Assembly (NCBI GenBank): GCA_019187195.1
Contig: JABAQT010000011.1
Location: forward strand, 18,660-82,659
From: Bryobacteraceae bacterium
GTDB lineage: Bacteria; Acidobacteriota; Terriglobia; Bryobacterales; Bryobacteraceae
DNA length: 64,000 bases
Reading direction: 5' to 3'
Position 1 is the stretch's first letter; each line of letters starts with the position of its first letter. Positions 33,783-42,700 of this stretch are shown here, in pieces. The notes under the pieces are model-generated. The model ran no database searches, had not been told where the DNA came from, and was given only the letters and a program-made list of their open reading frames with translations. The translations under genes were made by a program, and so were the position numbers.

Positions 33783-34949
33783 TCAGTAGCGCTCCATCCG
33801 GATCAGACTCTTGTCAATCGCCCCGATCGCCGCCTTCCCGCACAACCCCATCGCCAGGGCCAACTCCGTCTCCAGCATATGTAGGACTCTTTCGACGCCC
33901 GGTTGTCCATACGCGCCCAGTCCCCAAAGCATCGGCCTGCCAACCTGGATGGCGCTCGCGCCGATCGCCAGCGCCTTCAGGATGTCCGTTCCTCTGCGGA
34001 ACCCGCTGTCCACGATGACCGGAATCCTCTTCCCCGCCGCCTGCACCACCTCCGGCAATACATCGATGGTGGCCGGAGCGTAATCGAGCAGGCGGCCGCC
34101 GTGATTCGACACCACCACCCCATCGGCCCCATGCTTCACCGCCAGTTCCGCGTCCTCTCCGGTAAGGATTCCCTTCACCAGCACCGGAGTCTTCGCCCAA
34201 TCCTTCACTTTCGCCAGATAGGACCAGTCCCACGTCGATGCCGGCCGCGCCTGCAAGCCGTAAGGATGCGGCGGAAAATCGTCCGCGCGTTTGCCCCGCG
34301 AGCTTTCGCGGACCGCCGTAACGCGCGGCGTGCCTCGCAACGGCCGCTCCCTATGACCGAGGTAAGGGACATCCACTGTCACCACAATCGCTTTGTATCC
34401 CGAGGACACCGCGCGGCTCACCAACCCCCGCGTCGCCGTATCATCCTCGGCCGGATAAAGCTGCCACCACTTGGGCGCGTTCGTCGCTTCCGCCACCTTC
34501 TCGAGCGGATAGCTCGAATTGTTGCTCACGCACATGATGGTGTTCACCGCGGCCGCCGCCCGCGCCGTCGCCAACTCGCCCTGTGGATGCACCTGCTGGT
34601 GTCCCGCCGTGGGCGCGATCAAAACGGGAAAAGCCAGCTTTGTTCCAAACAGCGTCGTCGAGAGATCCATTCGCGAGGTGTTTACCAGCACCCGCGGACG
34701 GAAGCTGATGTGGTCGAATGCCTCCCTGTTATGCCGCAGGGACCACTCATTGTCCACTCCTCCGGCAATGTTGTCGTAGCTCTGCTTCGGAATCCGGCTC
34801 TTGCACAGCGGCTCGAACTCGAAAACGTTCACCAGTTCATCGAGCGCCGGAAAACGCTCCCGCGTATCAGGAATATCCTTCTGCCCGCGCGCCAGCGGCG
34901 ATGCCGCAAGAAATCCCGCCAGGCTCCGGAACGCCTTACGCCTGTTCAT
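33783..34949 (-). CDS. FMN-dependent alpha-hydroxy-acid oxidase, Tat-exported
   Basis: 388 aa from ATG 34949, eight bases after AGGAGG. A Tat-like signal (MNRRKAFRSLAGFLAASPLA) precedes the FMN TIM barrel of the lactate/glycolate oxidase family. The catalytic His motif SNHGGR, PVLIAPTAGHQQ, and the phosphate loop DSGFRRGTDILKALAIGA are intact. It oxidises a 2-hydroxy acid in the periplasm. Followed 13 bases later by the SDR. Confidence 0.9.
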   Translation of the reverse strand: MNRRKAFRSLAGFLAASPLARGQKDIPDTRERFPALDELVNVFEFEPLCKSRIPKQSYDNIAGGVDNEWSLRHNREAFDHISFRPRVLVNTSRMDLSTTLFGTKLAFPVLIAPTAGHQQVHPQGELATARAAAAVNTIMCVSNNSSYPLEKVAEATNAPKWWQLYPAEDDTATRGLVSRAVSSGYKAIVVTVDVPYLGHRERPLRGTPRVTAVRESSRGKRADDFPPHPYGLQARPASTWDWSYLAKVKDWAKTPVLVKGILTGEDAELAVKHGADGVVVSNHGGRLLDYAPATIDVLPEVVQAAGKRIPVIVDSGFRRGTDILKALAIGASAIQVGRPMLWGLGAYGQPGVERVLHMLETELALAMGLCGKAAIGAIDKSLIRMERY

Positions 34950-35069
34950 TCTCACAACCTCCTGTAAAGTTCTACTGTACCGCCGGAGGCCCGCGGAGGA
35001 GATTGGGTGCGCCGCAATAAGGCCTTCACGCGCTGGATGCGCGTCCGGGAGCGCCGCCTGATCAAGCCG

Positions 35070-35954
35070 TTAGGAATTCATCACCCGGTGGATCCGCGCG
35101 ATGGCTTCGTCGATCTCGCCGGCGTTCTTGAATCCGACGGTCACCGCGTCCACGCACCCCGAATTCAGCACGAACTTCATCGCCGCGTCGCGGTCTTCCG
35201 GGTTCGTGAACCGCCCCTCGCCAATCAACTTCATCCCGATGATGCCCGACCCCTGCGCGTGCAACTGCCGCGCATGCGACATTACTTCCTTCACATCGCC
35301 CGGTTCCGGCATGTCGCGCGTGCTGTTGGTGTCCATCCGCGTTCCATTGTGATTCATTCGCATCAGAGTCACATCCAGCCACTGGTTGCCGGGCAGCGTC
35401 CGCAATGCCGGCAGTCCGTGCACGGATGCCCCATGCGAGAGGATGATTTTCTTCTCCTTCGCCTCGGAGAACCCGTCCTCGAGACTCCGGTAGTCTTCCT
35501 TCCAGGTCGGTGGCCGCAGGCAATGCAGCAGGAGAATATCGATGTATTCAGTGTTCAACTGCCTGCGGAACTGATCGATCTTCGGAGCCGGATCGCCGGA
35601 GGCGGGCGTGCTGTACTTCGTCATCAGCTTATAGGTGTCCCGCGGAATTCCCTTCAACGCCGTCGCCAGCATCTCCGGCATTCCCCTATAGCTCTCCGCC
35701 GTTTCAAAGAACCGGATGCCGCGGTCATAGGCATGGCGCACCAGCTTCGTGAACGCTTCCTGGCCTAGTTCCCGCTGCACACGGCCGCCGTTGGTGCCGG
35801 TGCCGAAGGCGAGGCGCGTTACTTTTACATTCGACTTTCCCAGCGTCACCCAGTCGGTGGCGGCCCGCGTCTTCGCGGCAAACGCTCCCCCTCCCGGCAA
35901 TACAGTAGCGGCAACCCCGGTCTTCAGAAAACCGCGTCGAGTGAATTGAGGCAT
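35070..35954 (-). CDS. Aldo/keto reductase, Tat-exported
   Basis: 294 aa from ATG 35954 with AAGGAG upstream. The N-terminus FTRRGFLKTGVAATV is a Tat signal. The barrel shows the cofactor strand RLAFGTGTNGG, ETAESYRG with the catalytic Tyr, KLMTKYS with Lys and SHGASVHG with His, so the AKR tetrad is intact. Family members reduce aldehydes and keto sugars with NADPH. Single gene; 114 bases separate it from the FMN oxidase start. Confidence 0.88.
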   Translation of the reverse strand: MPQFTRRGFLKTGVAATVLPGGGAFAAKTRAATDWVTLGKSNVKVTRLAFGTGTNGGRVQRELGQEAFTKLVRHAYDRGIRFFETAESYRGMPEMLATALKGIPRDTYKLMTKYSTPASGDPAPKIDQFRRQLNTEYIDILLLHCLRPPTWKEDYRSLEDGFSEAKEKKIILSHGASVHGLPALRTLPGNQWLDVTLMRMNHNGTRMDTNSTRDMPEPGDVKEVMSHARQLHAQGSGIIGMKLIGEGRFTNPEDRDAAMKFVLNSGCVDAVTVGFKNAGEIDEAIARIHRVMNS

Positions 35955-36024
35955 GGAGTTCTCCTTGCCGTCACTCTATCACGGCTCCCGGTTCCGGACA
36001 AAACCGTCCCCTATCTTCCAGTCC

Positions 36025-36052
36025 AGTACTTTTCTCCCTAAGGAAAGGTACT
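36025..36052. promoter_or_regulatory. Hairpin upstream of the CpaE-like gene
   Basis: AGTACTTTTC, an eight-base loop and GAAAGGTACT form a 10-bp stem with a single G-U pair, 76 bases upstream of the CpaE-like start and 71 bases from the divergent aldo/keto reductase start. It could be an operator or RNA leader structure. Confidence 0.4.
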
Positions 36053-36127
36053 ACGGAGTGATGGAGTCTCTTGCCGCCGGCTGATAAAACTGAATCATAC
36101 TAACGGCCGAACCGAAGAAGGAGGACG

Positions 36128-37339
36128 GTGGAACAGATTCGAACAGCGGTTTTCGCCAGCGACCGCTTCATCAAGGAGCAGGTGGAAGACATGTTGCGGC
36201 GGATACGCGCCGTCAGCGTCATCCAACACACCACGCCCATCGGAGTGGATGAGACGGAACTGGCGAGCTTCTTCCAACTACAGGCGCCCTGGATCGTTTT
36301 CATCGACATCAGCCACCTTGAGTCCGCTCTGCGGCTTGCCGGGCACATCCGCAACCTCGCGCGGGGAACACAGTTGGTGGCGGTTGGAACCGATAAGAGC
36401 CCCGAGGTCGTGGTGCAGGCCATGCGCGCCGGAATGCGTGAATTTCTCACTGTTCCGGTGAGCACTGAGGAAACTCTGGACGCGCTCGCGCGCCTCCACG
36501 GCGTCTTGCGGGAGAACCCGCCCGAGCACGAAGTCCAGCAGCATGTGATCAGCTTCCTGCCGGCCAAACCGGGCGTGGGCGCGTCGACCCTGTGCGTCAA
36601 CGTCGCCGCCGCTCTCGCCGGCATTCCGGGAATTCGCGCCGGCCTGCTCGATTTCGATCTTCACTGCAGCGTGCTCGAGTTCCTGCTCAAAATGCCGGAC
36701 GGCTACACCCTGTTCGATGCCGCCAGCCGCGCGGCCCATCTCGATGACGATCTGTGGCGGCGCATGGTCAGAAAAGCCCACGGAATCGAAATCCTGCCAT
36801 CCGTCAGACAGGCCGAAACAATCCGCGGCGATGGGGCGGGACTCCATCTGGCGAAGTTGATTGCCCATGCCCGCGGCTACTACGAGGCCATCTGCATGGA
36901 CCTGCCGGGACAGTTCGACGCCTACTCGCTTGAAGTAATGCGCAACTCGAACCGCATCCTCCTGGTCTCGACCACCGAGTTGGCCTCGCTCTATAGCGCG
37001 CGCCAGGCCGTCAAAATGCTCGAGGAACTGGGACTCATCTCCAGGGTGAACGTGGTTCTCAACCGCGTCGAGGCGAAGAGCATCCTCGACATGCGGCAAA
37101 TGGAAGAGGTGATCGGGCGGGAAATCCTCGTGGCACTGCCGAACGACTATGCCGGCGTTCAGAAAGCCGTGAAGGATGGCTCCCCGCTAGCCCCCGATTC
37201 GCTTCTCGGAGCGCGCTTCCGGGAAATCGCGTGCAGGATTACCGGCCATCAACCCTCGCGAATGGAAAAACCCGCGAAGAGGGGGTTGCTCTCGCGATTC
37301 GGAAGGCTCGGCGCGCAGGTAAAGACAGCAGCCTTATAG
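36128..37339 (+). CDS. CpaE/TadZ-like MinD-family ATPase
   Basis: 403 aa. An N-terminal atypical receiver-like domain (about residues 5-120) lacks an obvious phosphoacceptor pocket, then a ParA/MinD P-loop domain follows (about 135-380) with the deviant Walker A PAKPGVGAST and DFDLHCSVLEFLL. This is the layout of CpaE/TadZ, which positions Tad/Flp pilus assembly machinery. No cpaB/C/F or tad genes are adjacent, so it is an orphan copy. GTG start with AAGGAGG just upstream. A basic C-terminal tail (about RGLLSRFGRLG) may contact the membrane. Confidence 0.85.
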   Translation: MEQIRTAVFASDRFIKEQVEDMLRRIRAVSVIQHTTPIGVDETELASFFQLQAPWIVFIDISHLESALRLAGHIRNLARGTQLVAVGTDKSPEVVVQAMRAGMREFLTVPVSTEETLDALARLHGVLRENPPEHEVQQHVISFLPAKPGVGASTLCVNVAAALAGIPGIRAGLLDFDLHCSVLEFLLKMPDGYTLFDAASRAAHLDDDLWRRMVRKAHGIEILPSVRQAETIRGDGAGLHLAKLIAHARGYYEAICMDLPGQFDAYSLEVMRNSNRILLVSTTELASLYSARQAVKMLEELGLISRVNVVLNRVEAKSILDMRQMEEVIGREILVALPNDYAGVQKAVKDGSPLAPDSLLGARFREIACRITGHQPSRMEKPAKRGLLSRFGRLGAQVKTAAL

Positions 37340-37340
37340 C

Positions 37341-37736
37341 TTACTTGTGCCTGTCTCTCTTGAGCGGCGTTGGCGCGGCGCGAACCACGGGAATCAGGGA
37401 ATTGACCGGCTCGGGGCGCGAAGCGGATGGTTGCGCCGCGAATTCCACGTTGAGCCTCGAGACAAACTCCTCGATCTGGCGCTGCATGGCGCCCATCTTT
37501 TCGCGCATGTTGAGTATGATCTCGACCCCCGCCAGGTTCACCCCCAACTCGCGCGTCAACTGGAGGATCACCTCCAGCCGCTCCAGGTCTTCATCGGTGT
37601 AGAGACGGGTGTTGCCTTCGCTGCGCGAAGGGCGCAATAGTCCCTCTCTCTCGTAGAGGCGCAGCGTCTGCGGATGTATGCCGTACTGTTCGGCAACCGA
37701 AGAGATCATGTACACGCCTTTAGACCGTTTCGTCAT
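37341..37736 (-). CDS. hspR: HspR-type MerR-family heat-shock repressor
   Basis: 131 aa. The MerR-type winged helix reads YMISSVAEQYGIHPQTLRLY, EREGLLRPSR, then a coiled coil with LGVNLAGVEIIL characteristic of HspR. In actinobacteria HspR represses the dnaK operon, with DnaK as co-repressor, through HAIR sites. The gene is three bases after dnaJ and is last in dnaK-dnaJ-hspR, so autoregulation is likely. The C-terminal ~35 residues are variable and basic at the end (LKRDRHK). Convergent with the CpaE-like gene. Confidence 0.9.
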   Translation of the reverse strand: MTKRSKGVYMISSVAEQYGIHPQTLRLYEREGLLRPSRSEGNTRLYTDEDLERLEVILQLTRELGVNLAGVEIILNMREKMGAMQRQIEEFVSRLNVEFAAQPSASRPEPVNSLIPVVRAAPTPLKRDRHK

Positions 37737-37739
37737 GGC

Positions 37740-38900
37740 TTACACCTGGCTCCAGATTTCGGCCCGCGGATCCTCGGGGTGCAGGGTGGCAAGTTCCCGC
37801 ATCAACTCCCGGGTGCGTTCGTCATTGGCCTTCGGCGCTTGCAGATTCACCTCGATGATCAGATCGCCTCGAGTGTTCGTCCGCGCGCTGAAAATGCCCT
37901 TCTCGCGCAGCCGGAAGCGCTGCCCGTTCCGCGTGCCCTGGGGGATCTTGAGAAGCGCCTTCCCGTCGACCGTCGGCACTTCGATCTTCGCTCCCAAACA
38001 GGCCTCCGATACCGAGATCGGAACCTTGATGATGACGTCGTCCCCATCGCGATGGAAGAAGGGGTGCTCGTCCACGCGAACCGTTATGAAGAGATCGCCG
38101 GGCGGTCCGCCCATCAATCCCGCGCTGCCCTTCCCCGCCACGCGAAGACGGGAACCCGTGCGCGCCCCGGCCGGTATCCTTACCTCCACCGTTTCCGGTT
38201 GCGTGGTGCGCCCTTCGCCGTGGCATGCCGGGCAGGCGTTGCGCAGCTTCCCCGAGCCCTCGCAGCGCGGGCATGTCAGGCTGAATCGCATCGCCCCCGC
38301 CATCTGCGTCACATTTCCCGTTCCATTGCATTGCGGGCAGGTTGCCGCTCCGCCTCCGGAAGATCCGGTCCCGCCGCATGTGCCACAGGTCTCCTGTCTC
38401 TGGATGGTGAGACGCACCTGCGTGCCCTTTATACTTTGCCAGAAATCTATGTTCAGCGCGTACTCGAGATCCGAACCGCGTTCCGGCTTCGGCGCTTGCT
38501 GCCGCCCCCTCTGAAAAATCTGGCTGAACAGGTCGCGGAACCCGCCATCGCCCGTGCCCGTGCCCGCCGCCGATCCCGCCGCGCCGCTGAATACATCCCC
38601 GAAATCAAAGCCCCCGAATCCGAATCCCCCCCTGGGTGTTCCCTTCCCCTGGCCCGCCCCGGGAAACCCCTGGTCGGAGTAGAACCCGTACTGGTCATAC
38701 ATCTGGCGCTTTTTCTCGTCGCTCAAAACATCATAGGCTTCCTGCAGCTTCTTGAACTTGTCGCCGGCGGCTTTGTCGCCCGGATTCAGGTCCGGATGGT
38801 GCTTGCGCGCCAGGCGCCGATAGGCCTTGCGGATGTCATCCGCCGAAGCCTTCTTCGACACCCCGAGCGTTTCGTAGTAGTCCTGTTGTTTGGAAGCCAT
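37740..38900 (-). CDS. dnaJ: Molecular chaperone DnaJ
   Basis: 386 aa. J domain at about 8-75 with the HPD motif in [16 protein letters not shown]; a Gly/Phe-rich linker ([20 protein letters not shown]); zinc-finger domain with four CXXCXGXG motifs ([32 protein letters not shown]); and the C-terminal substrate domain. It delivers clients to DnaK and stimulates its ATPase. 79 bases after dnaK. GrpE is not in the window. Confidence 0.96.
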   Translation of the reverse strand: MASKQQDYYETLGVSKKASADDIRKAYRRLARKHHPDLNPGDKAAGDKFKKLQEAYDVLSDEKKRQMYDQYGFYSDQGFPGAGQGKGTPRGGFGFGGFDFGDVFSGAAGSAAGTGTGDGGFRDLFSQIFQRGRQQAPKPERGSDLEYALNIDFWQSIKGTQVRLTIQRQETCGTCGGTGSSGGGAATCPQCNGTGNVTQMAGAMRFSLTCPRCEGSGKLRNACPACHGEGRTTQPETVEVRIPAGARTGSRLRVAGKGSAGLMGGPPGDLFITVRVDEHPFFHRDGDDVIIKVPISVSEACLGAKIEVPTVDGKALLKIPQGTRNGQRFRLREKGIFSARTNTRGDLIIEVNLQAPKANDERTRELMRELATLHPEDPRAEIWSQV

Positions 38901-38979
38901 GGAACCACCCCCATTCCCCGCTAAGGGCGGGAGCGCCGGTTATTCCGGTTCTCCCGCCATGCCCACGTACACCGCCGGT

Positions 38980-40914
38980 TCACTTCTTGTCGTCGACGTC
39001 GACAAACTCGGCATCGACCACATTGTCCTTCGGTTTCGCGCCCCCCGCGCCGTCGCCCGGCGCGGATCCGGCCGCTCCCGCTTCCGGGCCTCCCGCTCCC
39101 GGCGCTCCCTGTGCCCCGGCCGCGCTGTACATTGCCTCGGCCAGCTTGTGTGAGGCGTGAGTCAGCTTTTCCACCGCCGCGTTGATCTGTTCGACCGTTC
39201 CGCTCTGGATGATCTTCTTGGTCTCCTCGACGGCTTCCTCGACGTTCTTCTTATCGGAGTCACTGATCTTCGACCCGTGCTCCTTGAGCATCTTCTCGAC
39301 GTTGTAGATCATCGAGTCGGCGCGGTTGCGGGCGTCGATCTCATCGCGCCGCCGCCGGTCTTCGGCCTCGTGCGACTTGGCGTCCGTCGCCATCTTCTCC
39401 ACCTCTTCCTTGCTCAGGCCCGAGGAGGAAGTGATCGTGATCTTCTGCTCGTTGTTGGTGGCCCGGTCCTTCGCCATGACATTCAGAATGCCGTTGGCGT
39501 CGATGTCGAAGGTGACCTCCACCTGCGGAATGCCGCGCGGGGCCGGAGGAATTCCCACCAGTTGAAAGACGCCCAGCAGCCGGTTGTCCCGCGCCATGGC
39601 GCGCTCCCCCTGGAACACCTTGATCTCGACCGAGGTCTGATTGTCCGAGGCGGTCGAAAACACCTCGCCCTTGCGCGTCGGAATGGTCGTGTTGCGGTCG
39701 ATGAGCTTGGTGAACACGCCGCCCAGCGTTTCGATGCCGAGCGAGAGCGGCGTCACGTCCAGCAACAGCACGTCCTTTACTTCGCCGCCCAGCACTCCTC
39801 CCTGCACGGCCGCCCCAACCGCCACCACCTCGTCCGGATTAACGCTCTTGTTCGGCTCCTTTCCGAAGAAGTTGCGGACCTTCTCCAGCACCTTCGGGAT
39901 ACGCGTCGAACCGCCCACCAGCACCACTTCGTCGATCTGCGCGGGCGTAATCCCCGCATCCGACAACGCCCGCTTGCAGGGCTCCATCGTGCGCTCGAGA
40001 ATGTCTTCCACCATCTGCTCGAATCGCGCACGCGTCAGTTTCATCGCCAGGTGCTTGGGTCCGGTGGCGTCGGCGGTCAGAAACGGCAGGTTGATCTCCG
40101 TCTCGAAGAGCGTGGAAAGCTCGATCTTCGCTTTCTCGGCCGCTTCCTTCAGCCGCTGCAACGCCATCTGGTCCTTGGAAACGTCGATGCCCGTCTCCTT
40201 CTTGAATTCCGTCACCATCCAGTCGATGATGCGGTGGTCAATGTTGTCGCCGCCAAGGTGCGTGTCCCCATTGGTGGACTTCACCTCGACCACGCCGTCG
40301 CCTACCTCGAGAATGGAAATATCGAACGTGCCGCCGCCGAAGTCGAAAACCGCGATGGTTTCATCCTTCTTCTTATCCAGCCCGTAGGCGAGCGCCGCCG
40401 CCGTCGGCTCGTTGATGATGCGCATCACCTCGAGACCCGCTATCTGCCCCGCATCCTTGGTCGCCTGCCGCTGCGCGTCGTTAAAATACGCCGGAACGGT
40501 GATCACGGCCTTGGTGACCTTCGCGCCCAGATAAGCTTCCGCCGCTTCCTTCAACTTCTTCAGCACCAGGGCTGAAATCTCGGGAGGCGGCATCTTCTTG
40601 CCCTGAACGTCCACCCGCGCGTCCCGGCTGTCGCCGGAAACGATGCGGTAGGGAACCAGCTTGGTCTCCTCACCGACCTCCTCGAAGCGGCGTCCCATGA
40701 ACCGCTTGATCGAGTAAATGGTATTCTCGGGGTTGGTGATCGCCTGTCGCTTGGCCACTTGGCCGACCAGCCGTTCACCGGTTTTCGTGAACCCAACCAC
40801 GGAAGGGGTAGTGCGTCCGCCTTCCTGATTGGGGATGACAACGGGCTGCCCGCCCTCCATGACAGCGACCACGGAATTGGTCGTGCCCAAGTCGATACCG
40901 ATAATTTTGCTCAT
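38980..40914 (-). CDS. dnaK: Molecular chaperone DnaK
   Basis: 644 aa from ATG 40914, where [20 protein letters not shown] begins; upstream extension of the frame was discarded. Hsp70 ATPase domain (1-385) with [13 protein letters not shown] and the phosphate loop [10 protein letters not shown], and a substrate-binding domain (about 390-610) with an unstructured Gly/Ala tail ending [11 protein letters not shown], the co-chaperone-type C-terminus. First gene of dnaK-dnaJ-hspR, controlled by the promoter at 40969-40997. Confidence 0.97.
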   Translation of the reverse strand: MSKIIGIDLGTTNSVVAVMEGGQPVVIPNQEGGRTTPSVVGFTKTGERLVGQVAKRQAITNPENTIYSIKRFMGRRFEEVGEETKLVPYRIVSGDSRDARVDVQGKKMPPPEISALVLKKLKEAAEAYLGAKVTKAVITVPAYFNDAQRQATKDAGQIAGLEVMRIINEPTAAALAYGLDKKKDETIAVFDFGGGTFDISILEVGDGVVEVKSTNGDTHLGGDNIDHRIIDWMVTEFKKETGIDVSKDQMALQRLKEAAEKAKIELSTLFETEINLPFLTADATGPKHLAMKLTRARFEQMVEDILERTMEPCKRALSDAGITPAQIDEVVLVGGSTRIPKVLEKVRNFFGKEPNKSVNPDEVVAVGAAVQGGVLGGEVKDVLLLDVTPLSLGIETLGGVFTKLIDRNTTIPTRKGEVFSTASDNQTSVEIKVFQGERAMARDNRLLGVFQLVGIPPAPRGIPQVEVTFDIDANGILNVMAKDRATNNEQKITITSSSGLSKEEVEKMATDAKSHEAEDRRRRDEIDARNRADSMIYNVEKMLKEHGSKISDSDKKNVEEAVEETKKIIQSGTVEQINAAVEKLTHASHKLAEAMYSAAGAQGAPGAGGPEAGAAGSAPGDGAGGAKPKDNVVDAEFVDVDDKK

Positions 40915-40954
40915 GTTGATTAAGTACGCTTTCCTGAAACGCTCCGGGCGTTCA

Positions 40955-41707
40955 TTGCGCTCGATTTCATTATTAAATGTTAGTGCGCTTTTGTCAAGTA
41001 TACTTTGCTCCGTGCTCCCCGCCGCCCCCAACCCCCACCGCGAAATCGTCGTCGCCACCGCCTCCGACCTGGCCCCCGCCCAGGCTGACTTGGCCTCTTC
41101 TTTCCATCAGCTTACGGGCATCGATGCGAAGTTCGTCACGGGCGCTAGCGGCATGCTTGCCCGCCAGATCGCCAGTGGAGCACCCTACGACGTCTTCCTC
41201 TCCGCAAACAAGCTCTACGTCGACGATCTCGTCCGCTCGGGTGATCTCTTGGCGGACTCCGTGGTTATCTACGCTCGAGGGAGGATCGGATTATGGTCTC
41301 CCGGAGGAACAGTCAAACAACTGGACGGCCTCCGCCGGGCGGAAGTAAAACATATCGCCATCGCCAACCCCCGGCATGCCCCCTACGGAGTGGCCGCCCG
41401 GCAGGCCCTCGAGCGCGCCGGACTATGGAATGCGGTCAAGGATAGGATCGTCTACGGCGAGAATGTGCGGCAGGCCCTCCAGTATGCCGAAAGCGGCAAC
41501 GCCGACGCCGTCATTACATCCTGGAGCCTGCTCGAAGGCCGCGGCGTCCTGCTGCCCGAAAGCCTGCACGACCCCATCCGCCAGGCCGGCGGAATCCTCA
41601 GCAGAAGCAACCGCCGGCAGGAGGCGCGGGCCTTCCTCCGTTTCCTCATGAGTCCACGAGGCATGGAAGTACTTGGCAGATTTGGCTTGCAGCCGGAACG
41701 CAAGTGA
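40955..41707 (+). CDS. modA: Molybdate-type ABC transporter substrate-binding protein (ModA)
   Basis: About 250 aa. The mature region matches ModA/extracellular binding proteins: [19 protein letters not shown], then [29 protein letters not shown] and a C-terminal [16 protein letters not shown]. It would bind molybdate or tungstate in the periplasm. The start is uncertain: TTG 40955 gives a good signal peptide ([17 protein letters not shown]...), while ATG 40913 and GTG 41012 are alternatives, and none has a clear ribosome site. Its 5' end lies inside the dnaK promoter region in the opposite direction. No modB or modC is adjacent. It overlaps or abuts the esterase gene downstream. Confidence 0.8.
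   Translation: MRSISLLNVSALLSSILCSVLPAAPNPHREIVVATASDLAPAQADLASSFHQLTGIDAKFVTGASGMLARQIASGAPYDVFLSANKLYVDDLVRSGDLLADSVVIYARGRIGLWSPGGTVKQLDGLRRAEVKHIAIANPRHAPYGVAARQALERAGLWNAVKDRIVYGENVRQALQYAESGNADAVITSWSLLEGRGVLLPESLHDPIRQAGGILSRSNRRQEARAFLRFLMSPRGMEVLGRFGLQPERK
40969..40998 (-). promoter_or_regulatory. dnaK promoter with possible HspR operator
   Basis: On the minus strand TTGACA (40997-40992) and AATAAT (40974-40969) are separated by exactly 17 bases: a near-perfect sigma-70 promoter, 55 bases before the dnaK ATG. Overlapping the -35 is CTTGACA-N7-ACTAACA, which partly matches the HAIR consensus CTTGAGT-N7-ACTCAAG (five of seven and four of seven). A perfect 10-bp palindrome AAGTATACTT (40996-41005) abuts the -35. 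The promoter assignment is strong; the operator is tentative. Confidence 0.7.
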
Positions 41708-41742
41708 CTTTACCATCGAAATCCTGGGGCTCCTCAACAAAC

Positions 41743-42654
41743 ATGCATGAAATGATCACCCGCCGCACTCTGTTCTCCTTCGCCGCGCCGGCGGCCTTTG
41801 GCCAAACAGAGCGCAAGCCGCTCGAGTTCAACATCCACTGGGTCAACCCCGGCACAAACCTCCCGCGCGGCGTCACCCATAAGACTCTGTTCTCGAAGGT
41901 CATGGGCCACGACTGTGGCTTCCACCTCTATCTGCCGCCGGGCTACGATTCCTCAACGGACCGCTTCCCCGTACTCTACTGGCTTCACGGAGCCGGAAGC
42001 GATGAAACGGCGGGCATCCCCTATGCCGCGATGCTCGACCGGGCCATTCAGGACCGCCAGATGCCGCCGGTTATCATGGTCATCCCCAACGGCGGCAAGC
42101 GCAGCGAATACCGGGATTGGGAACCGCAAAAGGTGATGGTGGAATCCTTTATTATTCGCGAGCTGATTCCCCACATCGACGCCACCTGCCGCACCATCAA
42201 GGAACGCCGCGCGCGGTGGATCGAAGGCATGTCCATGGGAGGCAACGGCTCCCTCAAACTCGCCTTGAAATATCCCGATCTTTTCGGCTCGGTCGTCGCC
42301 TACGCCGGTTCCTACCGCCCGCTGCCCAAGGACGGCATTCTATATCCCGGAATTGTTCCGGAAAGCCGCCGCTGGATCGAGCAGCTCTCGCAATGGTATT
42401 CGGCCGCCGATGATGTGTTCGAACTCTCGAAGGCGAATCGTTTCCGCCTCGACGGCATGCGCATCCGCCTCGTCGTGGGCACCCGCGATGTTTCGCTCCC
42501 CGACTCGGAAGCGCTTCACACGCACCTTCGGAACATAGGCGTCGCGCACGAGTACGAGGTTCTTCTCGGCGTGGCCCACGCCACCGCGGCCTATTACAAC
42601 CGCGCCGGAATCGAGGGATTCCGCTTCCACGTTCCCGCCCTCGACAAGGTTTGA
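41743..42654 (+). CDS. Putative secreted esterase (esterase D/PHB-depolymerase-like alpha/beta-hydrolase)
   Basis: About 303 aa from ATG 41743; GTG 41704, overlapping the modA stop, and ATG 41752 are alternatives. The N-terminus MITRRTLFSFAAPAAFG resembles a Tat signal. The hydrolase shows the oxyanion region YWLHGAGSDETAG, nucleophile elbow EGMSMGGNGS and the catalytic His region near GVAHATAAYY. These are carboxylesterases for phenolic or short acyl esters of polysaccharides. Context is shared with the beta-helix gene that follows 46 bases later. Confidence 0.83.
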   Translation: MHEMITRRTLFSFAAPAAFGQTERKPLEFNIHWVNPGTNLPRGVTHKTLFSKVMGHDCGFHLYLPPGYDSSTDRFPVLYWLHGAGSDETAGIPYAAMLDRAIQDRQMPPVIMVIPNGGKRSEYRDWEPQKVMVESFIIRELIPHIDATCRTIKERRARWIEGMSMGGNGSLKLALKYPDLFGSVVAYAGSYRPLPKDGILYPGIVPESRRWIEQLSQWYSAADDVFELSKANRFRLDGMRIRLVVGTRDVSLPDSEALHTHLRNIGVAHEYEVLLGVAHATAAYYNRAGIEGFRFHVPALDKV

Positions 42655-42700
42655 CCTGCCGCCATCCGCGGCTATAGGATACCAACTGGTCCTAATACTC

